Source of the DNA: JACDAN01 sp963827705
GTDB taxonomy: Bacteria; Actinomycetota; Thermoleophilia; Gaiellales; Gaiellaceae
Direction: 5' to 3'
DNA length: 24,203 nt
NCBI GenBank assembly: GCA_963827705.1
Contig: CAWHBN010000018.1
Location: 1 to 24,203 of the forward strand
In this document: positions 1-8,073 of the stretch, piece after piece
Layout of the letters: the number at the start of each line of letters is the position of its first letter
Numbering within the stretch: position 1 is the first letter of the stretch
The notes under the pieces: model-generated
What the model was told of the DNA's origin: nothing
Databases searched by the model: none
What the model saw: only the letters and a program-made list of their open reading frames with translations
Made by a program: the position numbers and the translations under genes

Positions 1-1927
1 TCGGTGCCCCGGGGGCCGTGCTCGCGCACAACGTCGACACCGCGGCGGGGCATCAGGCCGAGGACGCCGTCATCCACAGCCGAGCGTTCGAGACGCAGCT
101 CAACCGGGAGACGCGGCTCCTGTCCGGCTGGGCGTCGCAGGCCGCTGCCGCCGAAATCGTCCCTGATCCCGCTCAGGTCGGACAGTGGGGACCGGTCGTC
201 GACTGGCCCGTCGTTGGCATTCACGTGGCTCTGCTTCCGAACGGCAAGGTGCTCGCCTGGGACACCGTCGGCGATGCGGCGACGGAGACCTTTCCCGTTC
301 ACAACTTCACGCGAGCCACCGTCTACGACCCGATCTCGGGCACCCACACGCCGGCCACTGTCGATACAGGGTTTCAACATCTTCTGCGCCGGCTTCGCCC
401 ACCTCTTCGACGGTTCGCTGTTCATCGCCGGCGGCAACAAGAACGCGCAACTCGAAGGCATCGTCCAGACGCATCTGTTCAACCCTGCAACCAACGGCTG
501 GAGCCTCGGGCCGAACATGGCCGCCGGCCGCTGGTATCCGTCGGTCACTCCGCTGACGAACGGCGAGATGCTGATCACGGAGGGCGGTCCCGACACCCCG
601 GAGGTGCGCAAGACCGACGGCACCCTGCGAGCACTGAGTACCGCTTCGCTCAACCTGCCGCTCTATCCCTGGCTGGACGTCGCGCCCGATGGTCGCGTCT
701 TCTACTCGGGGCCTGATCAGACAATGCGCAAGCTCGACCCCACCGGCGGCGGCGCGTGGCAGACATTCGGCCAGCGCGATGCGATCAACCGCGGTTACGG
801 GAGCCACGCCGTCTACGACGTCGGCAAGACGCTCGTGGCCGGCGGTGGCCCGTCATCGAAGGACGCGCGCGTGATCGACACCAACGGGGCCACACCTCAG
901 GTCTCCGCCACCTCGCCGATGGCCTTCGGCCGTCGCCAGCACAACCTCACCTTGCTCGCCGACGGGAGCGTGCTGGCGACAGGCGGCAACTCGACCGGGG
1001 CGGGGCTCATCGACATGAACGGCGGTGTCTACAACGCGGAGCGGTGGGACCCGGCGACCGGTCAGTGGACCACCCTCGCGGCGCAGGCCGTGACACGCCA
1101 ATATCACTCGACTGCCCTGCTCCTCCCGGACGGCCGCGTGCTCTCTTCGGGCGGCGGCATCTGCGGCACCTGTGACCAGGTCCACTATCTGGCGAAGAAC
1201 GCCGAAATCTTCACACCGCCGTATCTGTTCAAGAAGGACGGCTCCGGCGAGCTCGCACCGCGTCCCGAGATCACGGGTGCGCCCGGCAGCGTCAGCCACG
1301 GCGCCTCCTTCCAGATCACCACGCCGAACGCCGCGTCGATTCAGAAGGTCGGTCTGATCCGGCTGGGATCCCAGACGCACTCGGTCGAGATGGAGCAGCG
1401 CTATCTCCCGCTTTCCTTCACGGCCGGCGCCGGCACGCTGTCGGCGAGCGTTCCCGCGAACATGCACACCGCGGTCCCGGGCCCGTACATGCTCTTCATC
1501 GTCGATTCCGCCGGCGTCCCGTCAGTCGCCCGAATGGTCCAGGTCGACTCTGCGGCCCCGCCGCCTCCGCCGCCGCCGCCTCCTCCTCCGCCTCCTCCTC
1601 CTCCTCCTCCTCCTCCTCCTCCTCCTCCACCACCACCCTCGAATCTGCCGCCGAGCGTGTCGCTCACCTCACCCTCGCCCGGCACCTACACCGCCCCGGC
1701 CAAGCTGTCGCTCCGGGCGACCGCATCCGACCCCGACGGCAGCGTCATCCGCGTGGAGTTCTTCAATGGCGCGACAAAGCTGAGTGAGGACACGACCGCC
1801 CCGTACACCGGCCAGTGGAACGTCGGCGCCGCCGGCACGTACACCCTGACCGCACGGGCGACCGACAACTCCGGCGCGCCAACCGAACAGCAGTCCGGTC
1901 ACGATCACGGTCAAGAAGAAGCGCTGA
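1..1927 (+). CDS. Galactose-oxidase-like radical copper oxidase (GlxA-like) with poly-Pro linker and Ig-like domain; 5' partial, two apparent frameshifts
   Basis: Secreted Kelch-propeller oxidase whose start lies outside the window. Coding begins in frame 3 (GAPGAVLAHNVDT..., to about 371), moves to frame 1 at 372-374 (GGG TTT C, one base too many) and moves to frame 2 near 1874-1886, where it ends PVTITVKKKR and TGA at 1925-1927. The copper/radical residues of galactose oxidase all have counterparts: Cys in NIFCAGFAH, Tyr in RWYPS, Tyr-His in RQYHS, and His in THSVEMEQR within the C-terminal early-set domain (DUF1929). This supports a copper radical enzyme that oxidises an alcohol or aldehyde and makes H2O2; the substrate is unknown. 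A run of 27 prolines (1558-1638) links to a bacterial Ig-like domain (PPSVSLTSPSPGTY..., about 1645-1900), probably for cell-wall or polymer attachment. The frameshifts may be sequence errors or may mark a pseudogene. Confidence 0.8.
1591..1626 (+). repeat. (CCT)12 trinucleotide microsatellite inside the poly-proline linker
   Basis: Twelve consecutive CCT codons, flanked by CCG/CCT codons on the left and three CCA codons on the right, form the core of a 27-proline tract (1558-1638). Slippage in whole-codon steps would change linker length without breaking the frame. Sequencing collapse or expansion is also likely here, so the true length is uncertain. Confidence 0.9.
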
Positions 1928-2036
1928 ACGACGCTGCCAGCCCGCGTCTCGGGCGGCGCGCGCGACGCGTCCGAGTCGCGACGCGGGCGGAAGCGAGGGA
2001 AACAGACTTCCGGTTTTCTCACGTGGGCGACCTGAC

Positions 2037-2065
2037 TTGTAGCCCTGACCGTCAGGGAGTAGGGT
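2037..2065 (+). promoter_or_regulatory. Candidate sigma70-type promoter of ggt with a palindrome in the spacer
   Basis: TTGTAG (2037-2042) and TAGGGT (2060-2065) are separated by 17 bases, 27 bases upstream of the ggt start. The spacer is almost filled by a perfect inverted repeat, CCCTGAC-C-GTCAGGG (2043-2057). Such placement suits a repressor operator. This is a pattern match only. Confidence 0.4.
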
Positions 2066-2092
2066 CGGCCGGTCGTCGGAAAAGGGGGACCG

Positions 2093-3814
2093 ATGCGCTT
2101 CAAGGGCTGGCTGACCGCGTTCGTCACGGTAGGGGTGCTCGTCTGCGGGGTACCTGCGGCCGCAGACGTCGGAAGCGGCTCCGGGCCGCCCACCGCAATC
2201 GGTACCGGCGGCGCTGCCGCGTCGGTGGAGAAGCTCGCGACCGAGGCCGCGGTCGGCATCCTCCGCCGCGGCGGGAACGCCGTTGATGCAGCGGTCGCGT
2301 CGGCAGCAGTCCTCGGAGTCACCGAGCCGTTCTCGTGCGGAGTCGGCGGCGGGGGCTTCATGGTCATCCGCACCGCCGGTGGCCGGGTCACGACGATCGA
2401 CGGACGGGAGACGGCGCCGATGGCGATGCATCCGACGTCGTTCTGGGAAGGCGGACGCCCCTTGCCCTTCAACGACGCGCGCTACAGCGGTCTCTCGGTC
2501 GGCGTGCCCGGCACGGTGGAGACGTGGGCCGACGCGCTCGAGAAGTACGGCACGATGTCGCTGGCCGAGGTCTTCGCGCCGGCGATTCACGTCGCGCGTC
2601 ACGGATACGTCATCGACCAGGTGTGGTTCGACCAGGTGAACGCGAATCGCGACTGGTTCGACGACATCCCGGCGAGCGCGGCGTTGTTCCTCGATCCGGA
2701 CGGAACTCCTCGAGACGTCGGGACCGTGTTCACGAATCCCGCGCTCGCAAAGACGTACGAGCGCATCGCGCATCTCGGCGCGAAGGGGTTCTACCGCGGA
2801 GCGGTCGCCGATGCGCTCGTCGAGACCGTTCAGCACCCAGTCGTCAGCCCGTCGGCAAACCACGTCTGGCGTTCCGGCGTGATGAAGATGCGCGATCTGC
2901 ACACGTACGCCGCGCCCGAGCGGGCTCCGACCCACGTCAACTACCGGGGGCTCGACGTCTACTCGATGGGCCCGCCGTCGAGCGGCGGCTCGACCGTCGG
3001 GGAGGCGCTGAACATCCTCGAGGGCTACAACCTCGCGTCGATGACGAGGGAGGCCGCCCTGCACTACTACCTCGAGGCCTCGCGCTACTCCTTCGCGGAC
3101 CGCAACGCGTACCTCGCCGATCCGGCCTACTTCGACGTGCCTCTCACCGGGCTGCTCTCGGACGAGTACGCAGCGACCCGGCGCGCGCTGATCACGGCGA
3201 CCGCGGCGCCCGGGCCTGTCCCGCCTGGGGATCCGTATCCGTTCGAGGGCGGGGAGACGACCACCCATCTGACGACGTCGGACAAGTCCGGGACCGTCGT
3301 CTCGTACACGTTCACGATCGAATCGACCGGCGGCGCGGGACTCGTCGTCCCGGGTTACGGGTTCCTGCTCAACAACGAGTTGACGGACTTCAATTTCGAC
3401 TCGACGACGCATCCGAACCGCGTCGAGGGCGGCAAGCGCCCCAGGAGCTCGATGGCACCGACAATCGTGACCCGCGGCGGTCGGCCCTTCCTCGCACTCG
3501 GCTCACCGGGCGGCGCGACGATCATCACGACCGTGCTTCAGATGCTCCTCGATCGCGTCGATCTCGGCATGACGCTTCCGCAGGCGATCGCCGACCCGCG
3601 CGCGAGCCAGCGGAACGCCGTCAACACCGGCGCGGAGCCTGCGTTCCTGGCGACGCCGGAGCGCACGGCACTCGAGGGTCGCGGCCACCACTTCGTGGAC
3701 GCCGGTGAAATTGGCGCCGCGACCGGCATCGAGTTCCTCGCGGGCGGCGGAGTGCTCGCCGCCGCGGAGCCAGTCCGTCGTGGGGGCGGAAGCGCGATGA
3801 CGGAGCTGCCTTAG
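2093..3814 (+). CDS. ggt: Gamma-glutamyltransferase (gamma-glutamyl transpeptidase), secreted
   Basis: 573-residue N-terminal-nucleophile hydrolase that transfers or hydrolyses the gamma-glutamyl group of glutathione and related amides outside the membrane. An N-terminal signal peptide (about 1-24, cleavage near VPAAA) is followed by the large-subunit hallmarks GGNAVDAAVA and GVGGGGFM. The autoprocessing site is in GGETTTHLTT: by alignment with the family's TTH motif the nucleophile is Thr390, just before Thr391-His392. The small subunit then contains GFLLNNELTDF, GGKRPRSSMAPTIV and LGSPGG, as expected. Length and order are normal for the family. The ATG is preceded by the ribosome binding site AAAGGGGGAC (2081-2090). 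The gene converges on the MFS gene with 75 bases between the stops. It looks intact. Confidence 0.93.
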   Translation: MRFKGWLTAFVTVGVLVCGVPAAADVGSGSGPPTAIGTGGAAASVEKLATEAAVGILRRGGNAVDAAVASAAVLGVTEPFSCGVGGGGFMVIRTAGGRVTTIDGRETAPMAMHPTSFWEGGRPLPFNDARYSGLSVGVPGTVETWADALEKYGTMSLAEVFAPAIHVARHGYVIDQVWFDQVNANRDWFDDIPASAALFLDPDGTPRDVGTVFTNPALAKTYERIAHLGAKGFYRGAVADALVETVQHPVVSPSANHVWRSGVMKMRDLHTYAAPERAPTHVNYRGLDVYSMGPPSSGGSTVGEALNILEGYNLASMTREAALHYYLEASRYSFADRNAYLADPAYFDVPLTGLLSDEYAATRRALITATAAPGPVPPGDPYPFEGGETTTHLTTSDKSGTVVSYTFTIESTGGAGLVVPGYGFLLNNELTDFNFDSTTHPNRVEGGKRPRSSMAPTIVTRGGRPFLALGSPGGATIITTVLQMLLDRVDLGMTLPQAIADPRASQRNAVNTGAEPAFLATPERTALEGRGHHFVDAGEIGAATGIEFLAGGGVLAAAEPVRRGGGSAMTELP

Positions 3815-3889
3815 AGGCACACGGAAGGTCGAAGATCAGCTCGAGGTTGCGCGGCGTTTTCGCTGAGCGCTCCTCGGCGTCGCTGCCAA

Positions 3890-5549
3890 CTAGACGCCTC
3901 TCTCGCGAGCCGATCCCACCTGTTCCTCCGTGCCTCCCAGCCGCTGCTCGACGACGGCGTGGCCCGCGGCGTGGGCCGCCTCGTGTCCGGTTACCGCCGC
4001 GAGGAAGTCCTCGCGCTGGAGGGCATAGAGGCGGCTGTCGACCATCGCTGTGACCGTCGCCGTCCGCGGCACATCCCGGAGCAAGGCGATCTCGCCGAAG
4101 TACTCCGCGTGGGAGATGCGTTTCTCCAGCCCTTCCGCGGAAACCTCGAGCTCACCCTGGTCAACGATGTAGAACCTGTCGCCGACCTCGCCTGCACGGA
4201 TCACGACATCGCCGGCCATGGCGGACAGCGGAATGAGGTTCGCGGCAACCCGCTCCTTCGCGGCCACGGAGAGCGGCCCGAACATGGGCACCTGCTCGAC
4301 GAGCTCCAGCTCGGGAGCCGGAGCGACTTCGTCGTCGGTCTCGGCGAGTCGCCGGTAGGCGGCGAGCGCCAGGAGCGGCAGGACCAGGCCGACGGCCACG
4401 AAGGCCGTCCGGGGGCCGAACGCCTCGACGAGGAGGGGGGCTGCGATCGAGCCCAGCGCGACACCGCCCATCGCGAGGCTCCAGGTGACTCCGAGAACGC
4501 GGGTCAGGTACTGATCCGGGACGAGCCGCTGGAGCAGCGTGAAGCCGGCCACGTCCTCGACGCTGTTGGCCGCGCCGACGACGGCGAGGAGGACGACCGC
4601 CAGAGCGAGCTCGGGCCACGGGCCAATGAAGACGAGCGGCAGTCCCCAGAGCACGAGCGCGACCCCGAAGGAAACGGCGAGCCGCTTTCCGCCGAGCGTC
4701 ATCGCACCGAGTCCGCCGATCAGACCGCCGACACCGATGGCCGCCGTCATGTAGCCGACGGCTTCACCGCCTGCATCGAGGATCTCGAACGCCGCGACGA
4801 CGATCAGGACGTTGAGGCACCCGCGAACGAAGGTCTGCGCGAAGATCAGCGCGACCACGAGTCGAGCTCTGGGAGCCAGGGCAAGGGTTCGAATCCCTGC
4901 CGCAACACGCCGACGGACCCCTCCTTCCTCGGCGGAGCCGAAATCGACGGCGCCTGCGACCCTGACTCTCAGGAGGCTCGCCGCACCGAGCAGCAGAGCA
5001 CCTGCTCCGACGGCGAACACGAGCCCGACATCCGCGACCGAGACGAGAACCCCGGCCAGCAGCGGCCCGACGAGCGTCCCCAGGCTCTCGATCGTCGACG
5101 TCGCGCCGTTCGCCGCGATCAACTCCTGGGGAGTTCTGCGTCAGCGACGGCAACAGCGCCTGGATCGCCGGCCTGATCAGCGTCACGGCAAGCCCGAGCA
5201 TCGCCGCGAAGGCGTAGACGAGCACGTCGGCGCCCGTCGCAAAGGCAACCGCAGATCCGCCGAGGGCGACGGCGCCGATCAGCATCATCGCGAGGAGGAA
5301 CCGTTCGCGCGGGAATCTGTCGCCTAACGAGGCGGCGAAGGGGGCGACGATCGCCGCCGGCAGCAGGCGGATGAGCCCCGCGAGCCCGACTGCGGACGTT
5401 CCGCCCTGCTCGTACGCGAAGACTCCGAGCGCGACGAAGTGGGCCCATTCGGCGGCGATCGCTGCGCCCCACGCGAGCTCGACGCGGCGGACGTCCGGGT
5501 TTCGGCCGGCAGAGACGAGAGTCGCCACCACCTGACGAAGGCGGTCCAC
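3890..5549 (-). CDS. MFS transporter fused to a C-terminal cyclic-nucleotide-binding (cNMP/Crp-like) domain; one apparent frameshift
   Basis: About 552 residues once one base is removed. The N-terminal part (GTG at 5549, MDRLRQVVATL...) carries the first MFS helices with the loop motif SLGDRFPRERFL. The frame breaks at LLPSLTQNSP (5123-5132) and continues as ELIAANGATSTIESLGTLVGPLL in another frame, through further helices to AAYRRLAETDD. The last ~130 residues form a cNMP-binding fold: VPMFGPLS, GDVVIRAGEVGDRFYIVDQGELEV, then the phosphate-binding-cassette-like YFGEIALLRDVPRTATV. This suggests an exporter whose activity or interaction is set by a nucleotide ligand; the substrate is unknown. 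The extra base is in CCCC or GG at 5125-5131, so an indel error is as likely as a true break. The gene is divergent from the cytochrome c gene with 33 bases between them. Confidence 0.82.
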
Positions 5550-5570
5550 CCGTCAATTGAATCCGTTCGG

Positions 5571-5582
5571 TAGGTTCCGCGC
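5571..5582 (+). promoter_or_regulatory. Candidate leaderless promoter -10 element of the cytochrome c gene
   Basis: TAGGTT (5571-5576) lies exactly six bases before the GTG at 5583, and no Shine-Dalgarno sequence is present. This matches the TANNNT-N6-start layout of actinobacterial leaderless genes. No convincing -35 box is seen. Confidence 0.4.
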
Positions 5583-6203
5583 GTGCTCCTCGGGCTGACG
5601 ACCGACCAGAAGCTCGGCCTCGCCGGGACGGCGGCGGTCTTCATCGCCTTCTCGCTCGTCACGGCGCTGCTGATCCCGCGCTACCGGCCGGACTTTCCCG
5701 GCCGCAAGGGCCTCGGCCTCTTCGTCGTCGTGACGTTGCTCCTCACGGTGGCGATGATCGGGGCCGTCGTCGTCTTCGCCTCCGAGGACGAAGGCGCCGA
5801 GGCGGCCGGACACGTCGAAACGGAGCTGACCGAGACCGAGACCGGCCCGACGGAGACGGAGACCGGGCCCGCCGAGACCGAGACGGGGCAGACGGAGACG
5901 ACGCCGCCGGCCACGACCGCCGAGGAGGAGGCACCGGCAGGCGATCCTGCCGCCGGGAAGGCGCTCTTCGCATCGAACGGCTGCGGCGGCTGCCACACGT
6001 TCGAGGCGGCAGGGAGCTCGGGTGCGGTCGGTCCGAACCTCGACGAGGCGCTCCAGGGTAAGGACGCCGAATTCGTCCACCAGTCGATCGTCGAGCCGAA
6101 CGCGGAGGTGGCCGAGGGCTACAACCCCGGCGTCATGCCGTCGTTCCAGCAGCTGTCAGAAGACCAGGTGAACGACCTGGTCGCGTTCCTGACGCAGAGC
6201 TAG
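5583..6203 (+). CDS. Membrane-anchored c-type cytochrome with acidic TET-repeat linker
   Basis: 206 residues from a GTG start. Two hydrophobic segments (about 10-31 and 44-66) anchor it to the membrane. A low-complexity Thr/Glu linker (about 79-118) contains repeats of TETETGP. A mono-haem cytochrome c domain follows (about 120-206) with the haem-binding CGGCH at 134-138 and a likely axial Met185 in NPGVMPSFQQLSEDQVNDLVAFL. It should carry electrons on the outer face of the membrane, for example between a quinol oxidoreductase and a terminal oxidase; the partner is not in the window. The C-terminal domain is typical of the small cytochromes used with actinobacterial respiratory chains. No frameshift is seen. 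Confidence 0.87.
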   Translation: MLLGLTTDQKLGLAGTAAVFIAFSLVTALLIPRYRPDFPGRKGLGLFVVVTLLLTVAMIGAVVVFASEDEGAEAAGHVETELTETETGPTETETGPAETETGQTETTPPATTAEEEAPAGDPAAGKALFASNGCGGCHTFEAAGSSGAVGPNLDEALQGKDAEFVHQSIVEPNAEVAEGYNPGVMPSFQQLSEDQVNDLVAFLTQS

Positions 6204-6220
6204 TCGACCGAGGACCGAGG

Positions 6221-6252
6221 AAAAGCGCGAGCATCCCCATGCGGGGATGCTC
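6221..6252 (-). terminator. Intrinsic terminator downstream of tRNA-Ser(GGA)
   Basis: A perfect 10-bp stem GAGCATCCCC / GGGGATGCTC (6229-6252) has a 4-base loop. Read on the minus strand it begins 7 bases after the tRNA 3' end and is followed by TTTT (6224-6221). It may also slow transcription from the cytochrome c gene on the plus strand, where there is no T-run. Confidence 0.75.
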
Positions 6253-6259
6253 GACACAG

Positions 6260-6348
6260 CGGAGAGGGCGGGATTTGAACCCGCGACGGACCTTTCAGCC
6301 CATACGCGATTTCCAGTCGCGCTCCTTAGACCGCTCGGACACCTCTCC
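6260..6348 (-). tRNA. tRNA-Ser (anticodon GGA)
   Basis: Class II tRNA of 89 bases. The acceptor stem GGAGAGG (6348-6342) pairs with CCTCTCC (6267-6261), with discriminator G at 6260. The anticodon loop is CTGGAAA (GGA, reading UCC/UCU). A long variable arm and a GGTTCAAATCC T-arm are present. CCA is not encoded. A TACCCT box (6364-6359) lies 10 bases upstream of the 5' end as a possible -10 element. Confidence 0.95.
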
Positions 6349-6390
6349 GAGGTGAGACAGGGTAGCGAGGCGGCGACCCTTCGCGCGAAG

Positions 6391-6975
6391 TCAGGCAAGC
6401 GTGTCGAGGTGTCGCGAGAGGATCCGGATCTGACGGGTCGCCGTCGTGAGCGCAGGATTGACCGTGGCGTGCATCGCGAGCCCATCGATGAGCGCGTGCA
6501 GCCGCTCGGCCTCGAGGTCGACGTCCAGCTCATCTCGTGCAGCTCCGCCTGTTCGGAGCGTCTCGATGGAGTCGAGGCAGAGGCCCAGCACCTGGGCATG
6601 GGTCCGATCCCGGAGCTCCCGGAGATTCGCGTCGACTCGAGCGCGGGCCACGAAGGCGAGCCACACTTCGATAGCCGCACGAGTCTTCGGATCGAGGACG
6701 AGCAGGCTCTGGAGTCGGCGCTCGACGACGTCGCGGGTCGTTCCCGACGCGTCGACGGCCGCCACGCGCTGCGCGACCTCCTCGATCATGAGCTGCATCG
6801 CGAAGCTCAGCAGTTCCGACTGGCTCGGGAAGATGTGCCGAAGGGATCCCTTGGAGAGGCCGGCCTCGGCCGCCACCTTCCGCACGGAAGCCGCCTCGAT
6901 TCCCTCGCGGAGGACGACACGCCAGAGCGCCTCCCCGAGCTCCCGGCGGCGCGATTCGGTGTCGATCTTGGCCAA
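6391..6975 (-). CDS. TetR/AcrR-family transcriptional regulator
   Basis: 194 residues. The N-terminal helix-turn-helix is typical of TetR: LREGIEAASVRKVAAEAGLSKGSLRHIFPSQSELL (about 23-57). The rest is an all-helical ligand/dimerisation domain resembling the BetI-like C-terminal group (AAIEVWLAFVARARVDANLREL, LIDGLAMHATVNP). The start is TTG at 6975; no Shine-Dalgarno is visible and a TAGGAT box sits six bases before it, suggesting a leaderless transcript. It is divergent from a two-gene membrane-protein operon. An 18-bp palindrome overlaps its own -10 region and a near copy lies before the other operon, so it probably represses both. The inducer is unknown. Confidence 0.88.
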   Translation of the reverse strand: MAKIDTESRRRELGEALWRVVLREGIEAASVRKVAAEAGLSKGSLRHIFPSQSELLSFAMQLMIEEVAQRVAAVDASGTTRDVVERRLQSLLVLDPKTRAAIEVWLAFVARARVDANLRELRDRTHAQVLGLCLDSIETLRTGGAARDELDVDLEAERLHALIDGLAMHATVNPALTTATRQIRILSRHLDTLA

Positions 6976-6981
6976 CGACTC

Positions 6982-7002
6982 ATCCTAGTACGGTCGTACT
7001 AG
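6982..7002 (-). promoter_or_regulatory. TetR operator 1 overlapping the tetR -10 region
   Basis: Palindrome CTAGTACGGTCGTACTAG (6985-7002) has perfect 8-bp arms around GT. It overlaps TAGGAT (6987-6982, minus strand), the likely -10 box six bases from the TTG start. It is a near copy of the site at 7064-7081, as expected for an autoregulated TetR gene. Confidence 0.75.
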
Positions 7003-7007
7003 CTCTA

Positions 7008-7022
7008 CCACGAGACTCGTGG
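7008..7022. promoter_or_regulatory. Third inverted repeat between the two TetR operators
   Basis: CCACGAG-A-CTCGTGG is a perfect 7-bp dyad with a different sequence from the two flanking operators. It could be a site for another regulator or a small hairpin in the divergent leader. Nothing else supports it. Confidence 0.35.
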
Positions 7023-7063
7023 AGGCCCCCTGTCGCGGGAGGACGGTTGGGTGCCATCATGGC

Positions 7064-7081
7064 TTAGTACAGTCGTACTAG
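7064..7081 (+). promoter_or_regulatory. TetR operator 2 upstream of the membrane-protein operon
   Basis: TTAGTACAGTCGTACTAG matches operator 1 at 16 of 18 positions and ends 16 bases before the ATG at 7098. Its centre lies 79 bp from that of operator 1. The promoter boxes are not clear, but the position would block initiation or early elongation. Confidence 0.75.
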
Positions 7082-7097
7082 ATCCAAGGAGGATCGC

Positions 7098-7328
7098 ATG
7101 AGCACCGAGCTTCGAGCCGTTTCCATCGGGCGATCCGAACAAGGAAGCAGGTGGGCGCCCTGGTGGATCTACGTCCTTGTCATCGCTCCCGCGAACCTGG
7201 GCAAGGAGAACCTTCTCTCGGACGATGCCTGGTGGCTGCGGGCGGCCTTGACGGCAGCCATCGTGCTGGGCGGCATTGCGCTCGTCACCGCCGTCTACCG
7301 CGCGGGCCGCGATGCCCGGGTGCCGTAG
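7098..7328 (+). CDS. Small membrane protein, first gene of the TetR-controlled pair
   Basis: 76 residues. The ATG follows an ideal ribosome binding site AAGGAGG (7086-7092). The protein has a Trp-rich amphipathic segment (RWAPWWIYVLVIAPANL, about 18-34) and a clear transmembrane helix (about 46-67), ending in a basic tail (YRAGRDARVP). I do not recognise a named domain. The next gene starts two bases after the stop, so the two are almost certainly co-translated and may form a complex. Similar TetR plus two-membrane-gene sets occur in other actinobacteria as far as I recall, but I cannot give a function. Confidence 0.75.
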   Translation: MSTELRAVSIGRSEQGSRWAPWWIYVLVIAPANLGKENLLSDDAWWLRAALTAAIVLGGIALVTAVYRAGRDARVP

Positions 7329-7330
7329 GG

Positions 7331-7876
7331 ATGTTCGCGTTCGTCGTCGCCGCCGAGATCGCGTTCTGGCTGATCCTCGTCTCGGGCCTCGCAACCCGGT
7401 ACGTGCTCGGGCGCCCGCGGCTCGGGATGGCGCTGCTGGTCGCAACGCCGGTAGTCGACCTCGCCCTGCTCGCCGCCACGACCGTCGATCTGCGTCGTGG
7501 CGGCGATGCCGCCCTGTCGCATGCGCTCGCGGCCGTCTACATCGGAGTCTCGGTCGCGTGGGGGCAGCGGATGGTGAGCTGGGCCGACGTTCGGTTCGCC
7601 CACCGGTTCGCGGGCGGGCCGCCGCCCGAGCAGCCGCCGCGCACCGGGGGCTCACACGCGGCCCACCAGCGCCGAGAGTGGCTGCGTCACCTGAGCGCCT
7701 GGGCAACCGGCACGGCACTCCTCGGAATGGGCGTGCTGATCGTCGGCGACGTGGACCGCACCTTGGCGCTCCTCAACGTCGCCGCCCTTTGGACGCTGGT
7801 ATTGGCAATCGACTTCGTGATCTCGTTCAGCTACACGATCTGGCCGCGGGCGACTGGAGAAGCGCCTTGCGCCTGA
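7331..7876 (+). CDS. Multi-pass membrane protein, second gene of the TetR-controlled pair
   Basis: 181 residues from ATG at 7331. About five hydrophobic segments: 2-22, 34-54, 62-79 (weaker), 122-143 and 146-172. A central polar loop (RFAHRFAGGPPPEQPPRTGGSHAAHQRRE) is rich in Arg, His and Pro and is probably cytoplasmic. The motif VSWADVRFAHRFAGG looks like the conserved core of an uncharacterised actinobacterial membrane family. There are no transporter signatures or obvious catalytic motifs. Operator-controlled expression from a TetR regulator hints at a role in a response to a small hydrophobic compound, but this is only inference. Confidence 0.72.
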   Translation: MFAFVVAAEIAFWLILVSGLATRYVLGRPRLGMALLVATPVVDLALLAATTVDLRRGGDAALSHALAAVYIGVSVAWGQRMVSWADVRFAHRFAGGPPPEQPPRTGGSHAAHQRREWLRHLSAWATGTALLGMGVLIVGDVDRTLALLNVAALWTLVLAIDFVISFSYTIWPRATGEAPCA

Positions 7877-7892
7877 GACGGGATCGGTCGAG

Positions 7893-7979
7893 CGGAGGGG
7901 GAGGGATTTGAACCCTCGAGAGGCTTGCACCTCTAACGGTTTTCGAGACCGCCCCGTTCGACCGCTCCGGCACCCCTCC
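7893..7979 (-). tRNA. tRNA-Ser (anticodon CGA)
   Basis: 87-base class II tRNA. GGAGGGG (7979-7973) pairs with CCCCTCC (7900-7894), with discriminator G at 7893. The anticodon loop is CTCGAAA (CGA, reading UCG). It lies three bases downstream of tRNA-Ser(GCU) on the same strand, so the two are probably one transcript. Confidence 0.95.
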
Positions 7980-7982
7980 TAG

Positions 7983-8073
7983 CGGAGAAGGAGGGATTCG
8001 AACCCTCGAGGCAGGGATTTCCCCACCTAACGCCTTAGCAGGGCGCCGCCTTCAGCCACTCGGCCACTTCTCC
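7983..8073 (-). tRNA. tRNA-Ser (anticodon GCU)
   Basis: 91-base class II tRNA. GGAGAAG (8073-8067) pairs with CTTCTCC (7990-7984), with discriminator G at 7983. The anticodon loop is CTGCTAA (GCU, reading AGC/AGU), with a long variable arm and a T-arm GGTTCGAATCC. A TATCCT box at 8088-8083 (minus strand) lies nine bases upstream and is a good -10 candidate for both tRNAs. Confidence 0.95.

Noticed and set aside
1401..1685. Open frame on the minus strand encoding a poly-glycine protein
   Set aside because: It is the antisense of the proline codons in the copper oxidase linker and has no other support.
1763..3412. Long open frame antisense to ggt
   Set aside because: Arg/Asp-rich product with no domain, typical of the shadow frame of a high-GC gene; the sense strand gives a complete gamma-glutamyltransferase.
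4811..4908. tRNA-like element: a GGGTTCGAATCCC T-arm and partly pairing acceptor arms GTTGAGG / CCGCAAC on the plus strand
   Set aside because: It lies inside the conserved MFS coding region (AAGIRTLALAPRARL on the minus strand), the D-arm and anticodon arm do not form, and the acceptor and T stems have mismatches. Probably coincidence.
3959..5176. Long plus-strand open frame opposite the MFS gene
   Set aside because: Hydrophilic Arg/Glu/Asp-rich shadow product; the minus strand encodes clear transmembrane and cNMP domains.
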